Both the position numbers and the translations under genes were made by a program. Positions 39,592 to 50,811 of a stretch of 64,000 nt of DNA are shown here, one piece after another. How positions within the stretch are numbered: position 1 is the stretch's first letter; the number at the start of each line of letters is the position of its first letter. Location of the stretch: contig NZ_QQWG01000011.1 in NCBI RefSeq assembly GCF_003863355.1, positions 1-64,000 on the forward strand, read 5' to 3'. Below the pieces are notes generated by a model that searched no databases, was not told where the DNA came from, and saw only the letters and a list, made by a program, of their open reading frames with translations. Source of the DNA: Ancylomarina euxina. GTDB lineage: Bacteria; Bacteroidota; Bacteroidia; Bacteroidales; Marinifilaceae.

Positions 39592-41502
39592 TTATAAAGC
39601 CTGAGTTGGAATAGTAAAACGAGCAAGAGTTCCTTGTTTGTTTTGGTCTACATATTTCAAATCGATAACTTCCAGCTTCATCTGAAATTTCGACTTGTAA
39701 TTATAGATTTGAATACGATCTCTGGCAATTTGCATAGCCAACGACTTCTTCTCTTTCATTAAAGACTGCTTCTTTCCTTCCTCAATTCCAACACCATTAT
39801 CTTGAATACTAAAGGTCACAAAATTGGGATCTAAAAGTTCAATTTTTATAAGAATCACAGGTTTATCAACTTGCTGCAGATTTGCATGAACAAAAGCATT
39901 TTCGATAAAAGGTTGAGTTAACATAGGAGGAATACTCAACTCATCCAGATCAATATTTTCTTCAATATCAAATCGAAATTCTATTGGAAAATCAAAACGT
40001 AATTTCTGTAGATCAATATACTTTTCAAGTGTAATCAATTCCTGACTAAGGCTTATTTTTTCTTTTCGAGAGTCTTCGAGTATATTGCGAACAAGAGTTC
40101 CCAAATCAGATAAATATAGGTTAGCCTTATCACACTCATTATCGAGGACCAAACTCTGTACAGCTGTTAGAGCATTAAATAAGAAATGAGGATTCATTTG
40201 CGAGAGCAATACTTTCTGATCTAAATTCATCAACTTTTGCTCAGCTTTTAGTTTATTAATTCTGAATGAGACCACTATGGCAATAACACCCAATAGCATA
40301 ATGACAAGCATTGCAACCAACCAGGCATTCTTCTTATCAAGCTCCAAGCTTTGAATTCGAGTATCTTGAGCCATTACAACCATTTCTTGCTTGGTCTTAT
40401 CCATATCATACCTAACCATCAATTCATTATACTTTTCAGTATTAAAAGCAGCTTGAATGGAATCACTTAATTGTCTATGATTCTCAAAAGATTCCAACGC
40501 TAATTTATAATCACCAGTCTCTTTATATAAATTGGAATATGCACGATAAATATCACTCATCCATTCAGAATCTTCATTCATCTCTGCTAAATCCTGCATG
40601 GTTCCAACAAACTGCTTAGCTTTTCCAAATTCCTTTTTAGACATCGCAAGTTCAAACATCTCATTATAAACGCCTAGAAGTTCCTCATAGTTTCCTCTTA
40701 GTTTACGAATATCAAAACTCCTCTTTAAATATGATTCCGCTTGATCATAGGCACCGGTTCTACGATATATAAGACCAACATTTAAATACAGTCGGCTCTC
40801 CATAGAGCTATTACCACTATTTAAAACAAACTTCAAAGACTTCTCGTATACGTCTAATGCTTCGCGAAATTTATCCTGACTTTCATATATCGCTCCTAAA
40901 TTATTAAGAGCGCTAATTTGATCGCCTATATTATTCTCTTTCTCTGCAAGCTTAAGAGCTGAATTAAAATATTCTTCTGCTCTGGATGGATTTCCCATTG
41001 TATTAGCCAAATTACCCATATTTATATAAATGGATGAAAGGCCTTCTGTGTGATTGATTTCTGAAAAAATTTCAATCTCTTTTAAATAATACTCCAAAGC
41101 CTTGGTATACTCACCTCTTCTCTTATAAATAAGGCCAATATTACCCAAAACTTTACCCGCTTGAACCAGGTTCCCGATTTCATTAAACTTAGACACAGCT
41201 TTTTCATAATAAAGTTTGCTGGAATCATCCTCACTCAAAAGATAGTAGTTAATCCCCTGTGTTTTTAGTGCAAGAGCCAATAAAGAATCAATTTGTTCTT
41301 TTTCTGCTAACTTAATTGCCTTCTCACAAATTTCTACACTTAACTTCTTATCCGTACCTCTGTAACTAACTGAAGATTCAATTAGATTAGAGATAATTTG
41401 CTCTTGTATGTTTAAGTCTGATTTTTCTATCTGGTTTTGAGCATTTATACCCGATATAAAGGAATTCAATATGAAAAATAGGACGAGTAGAATTTTAGAC
41501 AT
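39592..41502 (-). CDS. TPR-containing LytS/PF06580-type sensor histidine kinase (tandem paralogue)
   Basis: TPRs, TM, QKVLLSQMNPHFLFNALTAVQSLVLDNE...IPPMLTQPFIENAFVHANL...IQDNGVGI. Confidence 0.9.
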   Translation of the reverse strand: MSKILLVLFFILNSFISGINAQNQIEKSDLNIQEQIISNLIESSVSYRGTDKKLSVEICEKAIKLAEKEQIDSLLALALKTQGINYYLLSEDDSSKLYYEKAVSKFNEIGNLVQAGKVLGNIGLIYKRRGEYTKALEYYLKEIEIFSEINHTEGLSSIYINMGNLANTMGNPSRAEEYFNSALKLAEKENNIGDQISALNNLGAIYESQDKFREALDVYEKSLKFVLNSGNSSMESRLYLNVGLIYRRTGAYDQAESYLKRSFDIRKLRGNYEELLGVYNEMFELAMSKKEFGKAKQFVGTMQDLAEMNEDSEWMSDIYRAYSNLYKETGDYKLALESFENHRQLSDSIQAAFNTEKYNELMVRYDMDKTKQEMVVMAQDTRIQSLELDKKNAWLVAMLVIMLLGVIAIVVSFRINKLKAEQKLMNLDQKVLLSQMNPHFLFNALTAVQSLVLDNECDKANLYLSDLGTLVRNILEDSRKEKISLSQELITLEKYIDLQKLRFDFPIEFRFDIEENIDLDELSIPPMLTQPFIENAFVHANLQQVDKPVILIKIELLDPNFVTFSIQDNGVGIEEGKKQSLMKEKKSLAMQIARDRIQIYNYKSKFQMKLEVIDLKYVDQNKQGTLARFTIPTQAL

Positions 41503-41760
41503 AGTATAGGCTTATTTATAATGGCAAAATAAGATAAAAACTACTGAGAAACAAAACTTAACATTCAATAAGAATTCACTAATGATTTAAATATACCTTA
41601 ACAGAAAGATCTATGTATCAACACACAAAAAAAGCTTACTCTAAAAAAAGCAAGCTCTCAATTATTAATAAAAACTAAAATGATATGTTTCAGACAAACC
41701 GGCTTGTCGTTAAAAATAACTTTACATATGAAAATCGAAATCCAAATTTTGCATTCAAAA

Positions 41761-42993
41761 TTACATAGATGCAAAAAACAGGTTAATATCCTTAGCCAAG
41801 ATACCAACACAATCACCTAAACGCTGATTGGTTAATATACCTCTATAGATATAAGTCCCATGTCGTAAGCCCATATCCGTTTTTAGGAATTGATGTAAGC
41901 CTCCATTATTAGCAATGTGTAATAATAAGGGCGCGCAAATATTACTCATGGCCAAAGATGCCGTTCTGCTTACATGAGAAGCTAAGTTAGGCACACAATA
42001 ATGAATAACGCCATGCTTTCGAAAAACGGGATTTTCATGTGTTGTCATCTCCGATGTCTCAAAACACCCCCCTTGATCTATGCTTAGATCAATAATGACA
42101 GAGCCTTCTTTCATTTCCTTTACCATATCCTCGGTAACAAGTGTTCCTGGGTGATTGCCTTCGTAACGAAGAGCCCCAATAACAACATCGGCAGACTTTA
42201 AAGCTTTAGCTAAAACATAAGGGTGGAAGGTTGATGTATGTACGCGATGTCCTAAATGGTCATCCAAACGACGTAAGCGATACATCGAGTTATCAAAGAC
42301 CTTAATGCTTGCTCCAAGCCCCATAGCTGCTCTTCCTGCATATTCTGCTGCTGTACCTGCTCCAAGTATAATAACTTCGGTTGGAGAAACTCCCGTTACA
42401 CCTCCTAAAAGAACCCCTTTGCCACCTTTACCTTTACTCAAATATTCACCAGCAATCATAATGGCTGATACCCCAGCAATTTCACTCATAGAACGAACAA
42501 CAGGAAAATGATTATCTCTATCTTTGAGATACTCAAAAGCAATTGCAGTGACTTTTTTCTGTATTAACTTACTAATATTTTCAGCAGTTTGACAATGTAC
42601 CTGGAGGGCCGACATAATAATCTGATTCCCCTTAAGCATATCTATCTCGTCAGATGATAGAGGGGAAATTTGTAGAATAACATCACTTTGATAGATCTCC
42701 TCTTTTGTTTTAACGATCATAGCACCATTCTCGCTATAATCTTTATCCGAATAATTTGAGGCTAGTCCGGCACCTTCTTCAATAAAAATTTCATGGCCAT
42801 TATTCACCAACATCTCAACAGTGAGTGGTGTTAAACAAATTCTATTTTCACCTCTATAATCCTCACGAGGAAGACCTATTACCAATCTTTTCTTACTCTT
42901 CTCAATTTCTAATAGCCTTTCCTTGGGATGATAAAACTCATAGCCAACAGGGAAATTTTTAGGGGTATCACTTAGGTTTGCCATAATCGTCAT
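41761..42993 (-). CDS. ald: Alanine dehydrogenase
   Basis: KKRLVIGLPREDYRGENRICLTPLTVEMLVNNGHEIFIEEGAG...GVTGVSPTEVIILGAGTAAEYAGRAAMGLGASIKVFDN. Confidence 0.9.
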   Translation of the reverse strand: MTIMANLSDTPKNFPVGYEFYHPKERLLEIEKSKKRLVIGLPREDYRGENRICLTPLTVEMLVNNGHEIFIEEGAGLASNYSDKDYSENGAMIVKTKEEIYQSDVILQISPLSSDEIDMLKGNQIIMSALQVHCQTAENISKLIQKKVTAIAFEYLKDRDNHFPVVRSMSEIAGVSAIMIAGEYLSKGKGGKGVLLGGVTGVSPTEVIILGAGTAAEYAGRAAMGLGASIKVFDNSMYRLRRLDDHLGHRVHTSTFHPYVLAKALKSADVVIGALRYEGNHPGTLVTEDMVKEMKEGSVIIDLSIDQGGCFETSEMTTHENPVFRKHGVIHYCVPNLASHVSRTASLAMSNICAPLLLHIANNGGLHQFLKTDMGLRHGTYIYRGILTNQRLGDCVGILAKDINLFFASM

Positions 42994-43099
42994 TTATACC
43001 GTTAGTGTCTTCTTTAGAAATACAAGTTACAGTTTTTTTTAAAGCTTAACAGATTTTGATAATTACAAATTGGAAGACTTATCTAAAATGAAGAAATTT

Positions 43100-43528
43100 C
43101 TAATTCATTTCAACCTGAATTATTCGAGTTCCGTCTTCTTTTTCAGTGAAATTCAAATTAATTACATCAGCAGGTAAAATAGATTCTATTCGCTCTGGCC
43201 ATTCTATAAAACACAAGGCTTTGCTATAAAAATAGTCTTCGTATCCAAAATCATAAGCCTCTTGAACATCATCTATTCTGTAAAAATCGAAATGATAAAC
43301 AATCTTATCTTTCGGCGTATGATACTCGTTTACAATAGCAAAGGTTGGACTATTAATTGTATCCTCTACACCTAGCACTTCACAAACGGCTTTTACAAAG
43401 GTCGTTTTTCCAACTCCCATAGCCCCATACATAGCAAATACACGGCGTTCCCCCACCAATTCGATAAACTGCTTCGCTACCGAATTGATCTCTTCTAAAT
43501 TTTTAATACTTAATTCAGTCATTTTCAA
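43100..43528 (-). CDS. tsaE: tRNA threonylcarbamoyladenosine biosynthesis ATPase TsaE
   Basis: VFAMYGAMGVGKTTFVKAVCEVLGVEDTINSPTFAIVNEY...HFDFYRIDD...CFIEWPERI. Confidence 0.94.
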   Translation of the reverse strand: MKMTELSIKNLEEINSVAKQFIELVGERRVFAMYGAMGVGKTTFVKAVCEVLGVEDTINSPTFAIVNEYHTPKDKIVYHFDFYRIDDVQEAYDFGYEDYFYSKALCFIEWPERIESILPADVINLNFTEKEDGTRIIQVEMN

Positions 43529-43564
43529 TTATACTAATCATGTTACAATCTCAGAGAAAAGCCT

Positions 43565-45130
43565 TTACTTTTTTCTCGGGCTCAAAGTTATTAAAGGAAT
43601 TAACATTTCTTCTATTGAAATGCCTCCATGCTGAAAAGTATTTTTATAATAAGAACTGTAATAATTATAGTTGTTAGGATAAGCTAAGAAATCCTCTCCT
43701 GTGGCAAAAATGTATGAAGAACTCATATTCATCTGTGGCAAATGAGCCTCTGAGGGCTTAGTAACTTCAAAAACCTGCTTAGGATTGTAGTTCAGGTTTC
43801 TACCCTGCTTATATCTTAAATTGGTATTAGTCTGTCTATCACCAACCACCTTTATAGAATTCTGGACTCTAATAGCACCATGATCTGTTGAAATAATAAG
43901 CTTTATATCTTGATCAGATAATTTCTTAATCAATTCTAGTAACTGGGAATGTTCAAACCAGGAAGATGTCAACGAGCGATAGGCTGCTTCATCATTAGCC
44001 AATTCTCGAATCATCTCACTTTCAGTTCGTGCATGAGAAAGCATATCCACAAAATTGTAAACAAAGACGTTCAACTGAGAATCCAATAGGGTTGATAAAT
44101 TATCCAGAATTTTGGCTCCCGTTTTCTTAGAACTGACCTTTTCGTAGTTGTATTTGACGTCTTTAAACTTACGTTTTAAATGCAATCCGATGAGTTCCTC
44201 TTCATGTATATTTTTACTACTTTCTTCGTCATCATTAATCCACAGTTCAGGATATCGCTTCTGAATATCCAAAGGCATCAAACCTGCAAACATAGCATTC
44301 CTAGCATATTGCGTTGCAGTAGGTAAGATAGAACAATACATATCATCATCCTTCATCACAAAATACTCGCTAATAATAGGATACAAGATTTGCCATTGAT
44401 CGACACGTAAATTATCGATCAAAACAAAAACAACCTTCTCCCCTTTATCTAATAATGGAAAAACCTTCTTTTTAAAAACATCGTGTGAAAATAGAGGCTT
44501 TTCTTTGGTGTCGGAATTCATCCAATCCAAATAGTTCTTCTTTATATAGCGAGCAAATAAATTATTGGCTTCTGATTTCTGCATCTTGAGAACCTCATCC
44601 ATACCTGAATCTTCAATTCCGGCAAGTTCCAGTTCCCAAAAGACCAACTTTTTGTAGACTTGTTTCCAATCTTCGAAGTTCCTACAATCATTTATCTCCA
44701 TTCCTAACTGTGAGAATCTAGATTGATAGGCAGAGGTGGTTTTTTCCGATACTAATCGTCTTTTATCTATGTTTTTTTTGATACTCAGAAGAATCTGCTT
44801 CGGATTTACAGGCTTGATCAGGTAGTCGCTTATATGCCCTCCAATAGCTTCATCCATAATATCTTCTTCCTCACTCTTTGTGATCATGACGATAGGAAGA
44901 GTCAGATCGATGGCCTTTATTTCTGACAAAGCTTCCAAGCCCGACATACCGGGCATGTTCTCATCCAATAAAACCAAATCGTAATGCGTATTGCGAACCA
45001 TATCAATTGCCTCTGGGGCATTATTGCAGGTTTCAACAATATAATCCTTTCCCTCCAGGAAAATAATATGCGGTTTTAATAAATCTATCTCATCGTCAAC
45101 CCAAAGTATCTTAATTGCTTTCACGTACAA
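43565..45130 (-). CDS. porX: PorX-like response regulator with PglZ domain
   Basis: Receiver ILWVDDEIDLLKPHIIFLEGKDYIVETC...LVLLDENMPGMSGLE..., followed by an alkaline-phosphatase-fold PglZ region (FVLIDNLRVDQW...IISTDHGAIRVQNSIKVVGDRQTNTNLRYK). Confidence 0.9.
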   Translation of the reverse strand: MYVKAIKILWVDDEIDLLKPHIIFLEGKDYIVETCNNAPEAIDMVRNTHYDLVLLDENMPGMSGLEALSEIKAIDLTLPIVMITKSEEEDIMDEAIGGHISDYLIKPVNPKQILLSIKKNIDKRRLVSEKTTSAYQSRFSQLGMEINDCRNFEDWKQVYKKLVFWELELAGIEDSGMDEVLKMQKSEANNLFARYIKKNYLDWMNSDTKEKPLFSHDVFKKKVFPLLDKGEKVVFVLIDNLRVDQWQILYPIISEYFVMKDDDMYCSILPTATQYARNAMFAGLMPLDIQKRYPELWINDDEESSKNIHEEELIGLHLKRKFKDVKYNYEKVSSKKTGAKILDNLSTLLDSQLNVFVYNFVDMLSHARTESEMIRELANDEAAYRSLTSSWFEHSQLLELIKKLSDQDIKLIISTDHGAIRVQNSIKVVGDRQTNTNLRYKQGRNLNYNPKQVFEVTKPSEAHLPQMNMSSSYIFATGEDFLAYPNNYNYYSSYYKNTFQHGGISIEEMLIPLITLSPRKK

Positions 45131-45281
45131 ATCTTTTTAATGTTCTACAATTAGTAATGCGCTATTACCTTAATATTCGTCGCAGAAACAAGATTCTAAT
45201 ACTTGTAATTACCCAACTTGTCCTACGTCATAAGTAACGTTCATACACCTGAATATATTTCAACAAAAACATTAAGAAAGC

Positions 45282-48200
45282 TTAATTTAAATAGCGTTTG
45301 CTAAAAAATTCCAAATACTGATCCGTATCAGTCAAATTTTTAAACATCTCAAAATTATCCTTCGAGATAATAAAATTACGATAGCCCGATTTTTCAACCT
45401 GATCGAATAAATTTCGATTGGAAATGATTGCTCTGAAATACATCATCGCTTGTTTCTTATTTCTCATATTAGAAACGACAATCATATCACGTTCTTCGTC
45501 AAGAGATAGAAGTTCTGTTTTTAAAGTTTTCGTATTATATTTTTTGATACTATTTTCAACGGCTTTAGAATTTACACCTTCTTTTTTAAAGATTAAAACA
45601 AAATCGTGAGCTGAATTTTCATTATACTGATAAGGACCATTATCAAACTCAGTCACTTTAATATCACTAACTTGTTTTTCTGCAGCTTTCTTGATGTAAT
45701 TTTCACTAAAAAAAGATAGATATTTATTCAAGCTTCTATTAACAAAAAACTTCATGAAGTTCTTCTCACCAATCACAAAGCTCTCATAATCAATTTGAGA
45801 TAGCTGATCGAACACTGTTTTATCTTTTGTAATTTGATTAAAATAATCCATTGCTAAATCCTGAGATCCCAGATTACTGACAATCACCATATGGCGAGTT
45901 TCGTCGTATTGTTCTTTTATAGCACGAAAATCCTTATCATGATTGAAGACATCATTCTTTAAATTTATCATATTTATTTTACGTGAAGGTACTAAGAGAA
46001 TAAAACGATGATTATCTTTTGAATCAATTTCAAAATCCTGATCACTTATTTCTTCATCAACCAATTCGCCCTCTTGCTCAATCAATGCCGCTTTTTTCTG
46101 ATAATAATGCTTCTTGTAAAAACTCATATATTCATCCACGAGTTCTTCCTTTTTCATTGTCTCAAAATTTGATACTGATATCAAGAAGTTTTTATAAGGT
46201 ATATTTTCCAGACCTTTATAAGCTATATCCGACGCAATAACCTGATTAAAATAATTTAAAGCTTCTTCTTTATTTTTAAGGCCCTTAACTAAAATAATAA
46301 CCTCATTTTTATTCAACGAAAGACGATCTGTTCTTAGGTTTCTTTTATTCTCAGATCTGTTATAACGATCAATATTAAACATGGTTTTGTTAGGGTCTAC
46401 AGCTCTTCTCTTAAACAAGAGAACAAAGTAATGCTCTTCATTTGGCACAAACTTGAAATAGTCTTTTTCAATATCCGAATCATTGCCACCTCCATTTACC
46501 ATTTCAAGAGCTAACTGATCTTCAATTCTCCAATTAATCAGCAAACGATTCTGCCTTGCCTTATTCATATCTTCCTGAGAATAACGAATTGGTACAGATC
46601 CTGCATTTAGAGTACTTAAAATACCACGAGAGACTTCTTCAATTTCCGAGCTTGGTTTCGAGTCAAGAAGCTCTTGAAGCACAGTCTTAAATTCTTCCAC
46701 ACTTTGAGTTCGCCCTATAGACAAAGCTCTTAAAAACAAGAAATTTGATTTTAATTTAGATTCTGGATATTTCTTTAGGCCCTGTTCACAAATACGAATA
46801 ACTTGCTCGTAATAAAAATTCTGAAAAGCATCATAAGCAGTTAAATACAATGAATCTGCCTCTCTATTTTGCATTTCAATTTTTGCCCAATAATCCGGAT
46901 CATTTAAAGCCCTAGCATAATCGGTATCTGCAAATTCTGTGAGAATTTTATTCTTATAGTATTCCGATTTAGAAGAATTACTTTCCTGTTTATATAAAGA
47001 GTAGCATTGGTAATAAGCTGATAACAAATAGGGATTTTGAGGAAAGCGTTTTAATAAAACCTCCATTATCTCAATTGCTTTAGCTTTATCAAACAATCGT
47101 TCAGAATATACAAATGATGCCTCGTGTAAGGCTTCCATTATGTCTTGATTCGATTTATCAATTAATTCATCGGTTAAAGGCAAACCAACGAGATAGTACG
47201 ATTTATTCTTACGATCACCTTTATCAACAATAACTTTTGTGTCACCACTATCGTTCAAAGGAGCCTCATCTAAATTATCAGCTGTCGCAATTGATTTATT
47301 CTTACGTCTCCAGTTATCAGAAAGTTTTCTCCTTCCCCACTTACGCAGAAATTCTGATTTACCTAGACCCACAGTTGTTGGATTATAAAAATACCAATTC
47401 CCTTGTGTTTGAGATGAATTATTGGAATTAAAATTTCCAACCATATTATTCTGAGTAAAGAACGTTTTATCGGCTCTATTCTCAGATTCAGCTAGTCTTT
47501 TAGCCTCTTCTTTCTCCAGCTCTATGTCTATCAGGCCACGTATCAAGAAATCTCTTTCCTTCTCACTCATTCCAGCAACTCTCTGCAAACTATCCTCTCG
47601 TTCAATAATATTCAGATTATTTACCAAATTGGTCAGGTTACCGACCCTAAGTGATATGTTTTGATAATTTGGATAATTCTGATCAAGATAAACCATAGAA
47701 CTATCATAACAAATCTGAGCTTTTTTATAATTAAGATCAGCAAAATAATTATCTGCTAACTTAATGAATGACACGGCCTTTTGATTATCATTGGCGACAC
47801 TTTCTTTAGTCGAATTCCAATAATTCTCTATGGCTGAATTTTTATCTCCATCAATCATATCCATCTCAGCTAAAGCAAAATAAATCTGATCTCTGTAATC
47901 CGAATTTTTCTGATCCTTAAGCATCTTATTTAGCTGCCTACGAATTTCAGAACCATTACCCGAACCTGTATAGGTAAGGGCCTGTGAGATTTTAGCATTA
48001 AAAGCCATCTCATAAGTAGAATGCAATTTGATTAGGCTTAAGAACGCATCAGAAGCATTACTAGCTTGATCTAACTTAAGATATAGCTGCCCTAAAATAT
48101 AATAGTACTTAGCTTTTACATGTTTCGTATTCTGTAACCGAATTGCCGTTTGCAGATTCGAGATCGCAGCTTGATAATCTTTCTCTCGAATATTAATATC

Positions 48201-48845
48201 AGCAAAAAGTGCTGCAATTTCCAATCTATTCTTTTTAGACAAATTAGGTAAAGCACTCACTTCTTCAAGTAAACCAATGGCTCCTGAATAATTTTCCTGA
48301 TCAATTTGACATCTGGCTAATTCAATCTGAAATTCATACTTTATTTTAGATTCTGGAAAATCTTTCAAGCCTTGTTCCAAGGCCTTTTCAGCGGTTCTAT
48401 AATCAGCTTTATAAAACAGAGCCCTACCAAGAAGCAAATAACAATCCTCAATCCAACTATTAAATTCTCTTTTCTTACGAAATTCCTTATACTTATCAGA
48501 TTGTTCTACTTTTTTACGTTTCGGTTTTCTTGTTATAGAATGCAATTTTATTGCCTTGGTAGCTTTGTCAATAGCATTATCAATATCGCCAGCAGCTATT
48601 GCACGTGCACTAATGTCTTGATAATCGAATACGGGTAAGATCGTGGTATAATTATATTCAATGCCATCTTCAATCTTCTTCTTTCCAGCCTTAAAGCTTT
48701 CTTTTCCGTTAAAGAATACATTATAGTGAGTCGTGAGAGCATGATATTTACGACTCACAAAGGTGTTTTTTTGGTTGGAGCAAGCAATTGAAAAAAGTAC
48801 AATACCCAAACTCAAAATTGCAATATTTAACTTTCCTTTATTCAA
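45282..48845 (-). CDS. porW: TPR lipoprotein of the PorW/SprE family
   Basis: 1187 aa; lipobox IACSNQ; NTFVSRKYHALTTHYNVFFNGKESFKAGKKKI; multiple TPRs. Confidence 0.8.
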   Translation of the reverse strand: MNKGKLNIAILSLGIVLFSIACSNQKNTFVSRKYHALTTHYNVFFNGKESFKAGKKKIEDGIEYNYTTILPVFDYQDISARAIAAGDIDNAIDKATKAIKLHSITRKPKRKKVEQSDKYKEFRKKREFNSWIEDCYLLLGRALFYKADYRTAEKALEQGLKDFPESKIKYEFQIELARCQIDQENYSGAIGLLEEVSALPNLSKKNRLEIAALFADINIREKDYQAAISNLQTAIRLQNTKHVKAKYYYILGQLYLKLDQASNASDAFLSLIKLHSTYEMAFNAKISQALTYTGSGNGSEIRRQLNKMLKDQKNSDYRDQIYFALAEMDMIDGDKNSAIENYWNSTKESVANDNQKAVSFIKLADNYFADLNYKKAQICYDSSMVYLDQNYPNYQNISLRVGNLTNLVNNLNIIEREDSLQRVAGMSEKERDFLIRGLIDIELEKEEAKRLAESENRADKTFFTQNNMVGNFNSNNSSQTQGNWYFYNPTTVGLGKSEFLRKWGRRKLSDNWRRKNKSIATADNLDEAPLNDSGDTKVIVDKGDRKNKSYYLVGLPLTDELIDKSNQDIMEALHEASFVYSERLFDKAKAIEIMEVLLKRFPQNPYLLSAYYQCYSLYKQESNSSKSEYYKNKILTEFADTDYARALNDPDYWAKIEMQNREADSLYLTAYDAFQNFYYEQVIRICEQGLKKYPESKLKSNFLFLRALSIGRTQSVEEFKTVLQELLDSKPSSEIEEVSRGILSTLNAGSVPIRYSQEDMNKARQNRLLINWRIEDQLALEMVNGGGNDSDIEKDYFKFVPNEEHYFVLLFKRRAVDPNKTMFNIDRYNRSENKRNLRTDRLSLNKNEVIILVKGLKNKEEALNYFNQVIASDIAYKGLENIPYKNFLISVSNFETMKKEELVDEYMSFYKKHYYQKKAALIEQEGELVDEEISDQDFEIDSKDNHRFILLVPSRKINMINLKNDVFNHDKDFRAIKEQYDETRHMVIVSNLGSQDLAMDYFNQITKDKTVFDQLSQIDYESFVIGEKNFMKFFVNRSLNKYLSFFSENYIKKAAEKQVSDIKVTEFDNGPYQYNENSAHDFVLIFKKEGVNSKAVENSIKKYNTKTLKTELLSLDEERDMIVVSNMRNKKQAMMYFRAIISNRNLFDQVEKSGYRNFIISKDNFEMFKNLTDTDQYLEFFSKRYLN

Positions 48846-49051
48846 AGCAATTCTATTTTTATTGGAAATACTAAAGGCTCAAAGACCTCAATAATCTATT
48901 TGAAAACAAGAAACAATATACAAATAGATTAGTTAGCTATCAGCCTTAGAAACTATTTTTTATATTGACTTTAATTTATCAGAATTCATTTAATAGGCTT
49001 TATCTCTCGAGAAATTCTTATTACCTAAAGATTTTGAATAAATAAACTCGT

Positions 49052-49804
49052 CTAAACTATCACTTTAAGTTTACTATCAGATTTCAAACAGAAATTATCG
49101 TAATCGAGATGTGTAATCAAATTAACACCAGGTTTCTTGCCTACTTCAAAACTCCCTAATTGATCGAAACCTAGAGCATCTGCACCATTCAAACAGGCCC
49201 ATTTTATTTGCTGTTCTAAGCTTAAATCAGTTTTGATTGTTTTTAGATACTTAAGCTCTTCAAAAACCGATAGTTTAAGATGGCTTGACAAACTTCCTGT
49301 CCCTATACAAAACGCTTTATCTGAAGAAATATTGTTAGGGAACAATCGACCTAAAACCGTACTTGAAAATTCTGAAAATAGTTTACTTGTGTATATACCT
49401 GAGATATCGTGAATATCTCTAATAATCAGCTTTGAATTTATTTTAAGATCGTGACTCTTTTGGCTAGGAAAAAAATCTGCTGCACCTTTGGTTCCAAAAG
49501 CTTCCAAATGATTGATCGCCTTCTGGATCATCTGTATATCACCCAATTCACCCAATGGCAATTTAGATAAATCGTTAGACTTAATCGAACCAGTATTCAT
49601 ATCAGGCCACGACAAAAAGGTGAAAACATCAACAAACCCAGGGACAAGAACCCCACTATAGTATTCTAAGTCTTGTATTTCTTTAACAGAACCTTTCCTA
49701 TCAATCAATTCAGCAACAGAATTATCATCATTTAGGACTAAGATTCCATTCTTCAATGGAACTCCCACGTTACTGATGATATAACTAGCAGAAATTTTTC
49801 TCAT
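49052..49804 (-). CDS. Amidohydrolase-like protein with degenerate metal-binding motif
   Basis: GVLVPGFVDVFTFLSWPDM (usual HxH replaced), KWACLNGADALGFDQLGSFEVGKKPGVNLI. Confidence 0.7.
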   Translation of the reverse strand: MRKISASYIISNVGVPLKNGILVLNDDNSVAELIDRKGSVKEIQDLEYYSGVLVPGFVDVFTFLSWPDMNTGSIKSNDLSKLPLGELGDIQMIQKAINHLEAFGTKGAADFFPSQKSHDLKINSKLIIRDIHDISGIYTSKLFSEFSSTVLGRLFPNNISSDKAFCIGTGSLSSHLKLSVFEELKYLKTIKTDLSLEQQIKWACLNGADALGFDQLGSFEVGKKPGVNLITHLDYDNFCLKSDSKLKVIV

Positions 49805-50706
49805 TACTTCTTCAGCTCATCAATTTTTCGAATCTTACTAGGCTTATCAAGCTCCCTAAATTTTTGGGGTCTATTGATTTCCTCGTACTCATCAAATTCT
49901 TCTCTGCCAAATCTTTTCATTCTTACAATAGAATCCAGACCTAAAGAATCACGCTTAATTTGAGGGTTAAAGATCATGATATCTTTCAGTTGAATATGCT
50001 GGGTGAAATTACTATCCACATTACTCCAGACAATAAGATCTCCTCTTAACTCTTTAAAAGTAGAATCAGAAAACTCCAGCTGTGTTTCGTATCGAACAAA
50101 ATCATCTGAGTGCTCTATAGGAATAGAATCAAAATTAATTCGTTCACTTTTTTTCAAAGAATCCTCTTTCCAAAAATAAGCCTTTAAGAATGGGTTCCTA
50201 CTTTGATCATCCTTAAAACGCTTTACATCAGCACGCACTGTATAAATCCCCTTCTCTGTGATAGGAATTGAAAAACTTAAATTCTCATGACGACCTCTGG
50301 CTAGAAATACACTTCTTCTACCTTTCCATAGATTCACCGTATCTCGAACAACTAAAGAATCTTTCAAAGCGATACGAAACTGTGTTTCCATACGATTTAA
50401 AGAATCAATTACCTTCTCGTAAATCTTTTCATACAAGGCCGAATTCTGTGTATAAAAACTCACACAAGAATCAAACTGCTCTGGAGTAATATTATATTTC
50501 TTGTAAATCGAATTATAATAAAAACTAGGGCGATACTCACTCCCTCTATTAACAATATTCTTTGATGTTAACACACCATCAGTTAAATGAATATCAAATA
50601 GGATTCGGGTAAAATCATCCTTTGACAAATACGTTTTTTCCTCTTTCTTAGAACAAGAGAATAAAAGTAATGTTGCAAAAAACAGAAATATTAGTTGTTT
50701 ATTCAT
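49804..50706 (-). CDS. DUF4296-type lipoprotein
   Basis: FSCSKKEEKTYLSKDDFTRILFDIHLTDGVLTS...YNSIYKKYNITPEQFDSCVSFYTQN. Confidence 0.75.
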   Translation of the reverse strand: MNKQLIFLFFATLLLFSCSKKEEKTYLSKDDFTRILFDIHLTDGVLTSKNIVNRGSEYRPSFYYNSIYKKYNITPEQFDSCVSFYTQNSALYEKIYEKVIDSLNRMETQFRIALKDSLVVRDTVNLWKGRRSVFLARGRHENLSFSIPITEKGIYTVRADVKRFKDDQSRNPFLKAYFWKEDSLKKSERINFDSIPIEHSDDFVRYETQLEFSDSTFKELRGDLIVWSNVDSNFTQHIQLKDIMIFNPQIKRDSLGLDSIVRMKRFGREEFDEYEEINRPQKFRELDKPSKIRKIDELKK

Positions 50707-50811
50707 AATAAGTCGGTACAGAATTTATCTTGGACAAAGATAAAAAATCAGTTCATAGAAACTTGTTTAAAATATTTAAATATAAGCAACTCTGTCAGGT
50801 ATAAAGTGAAG

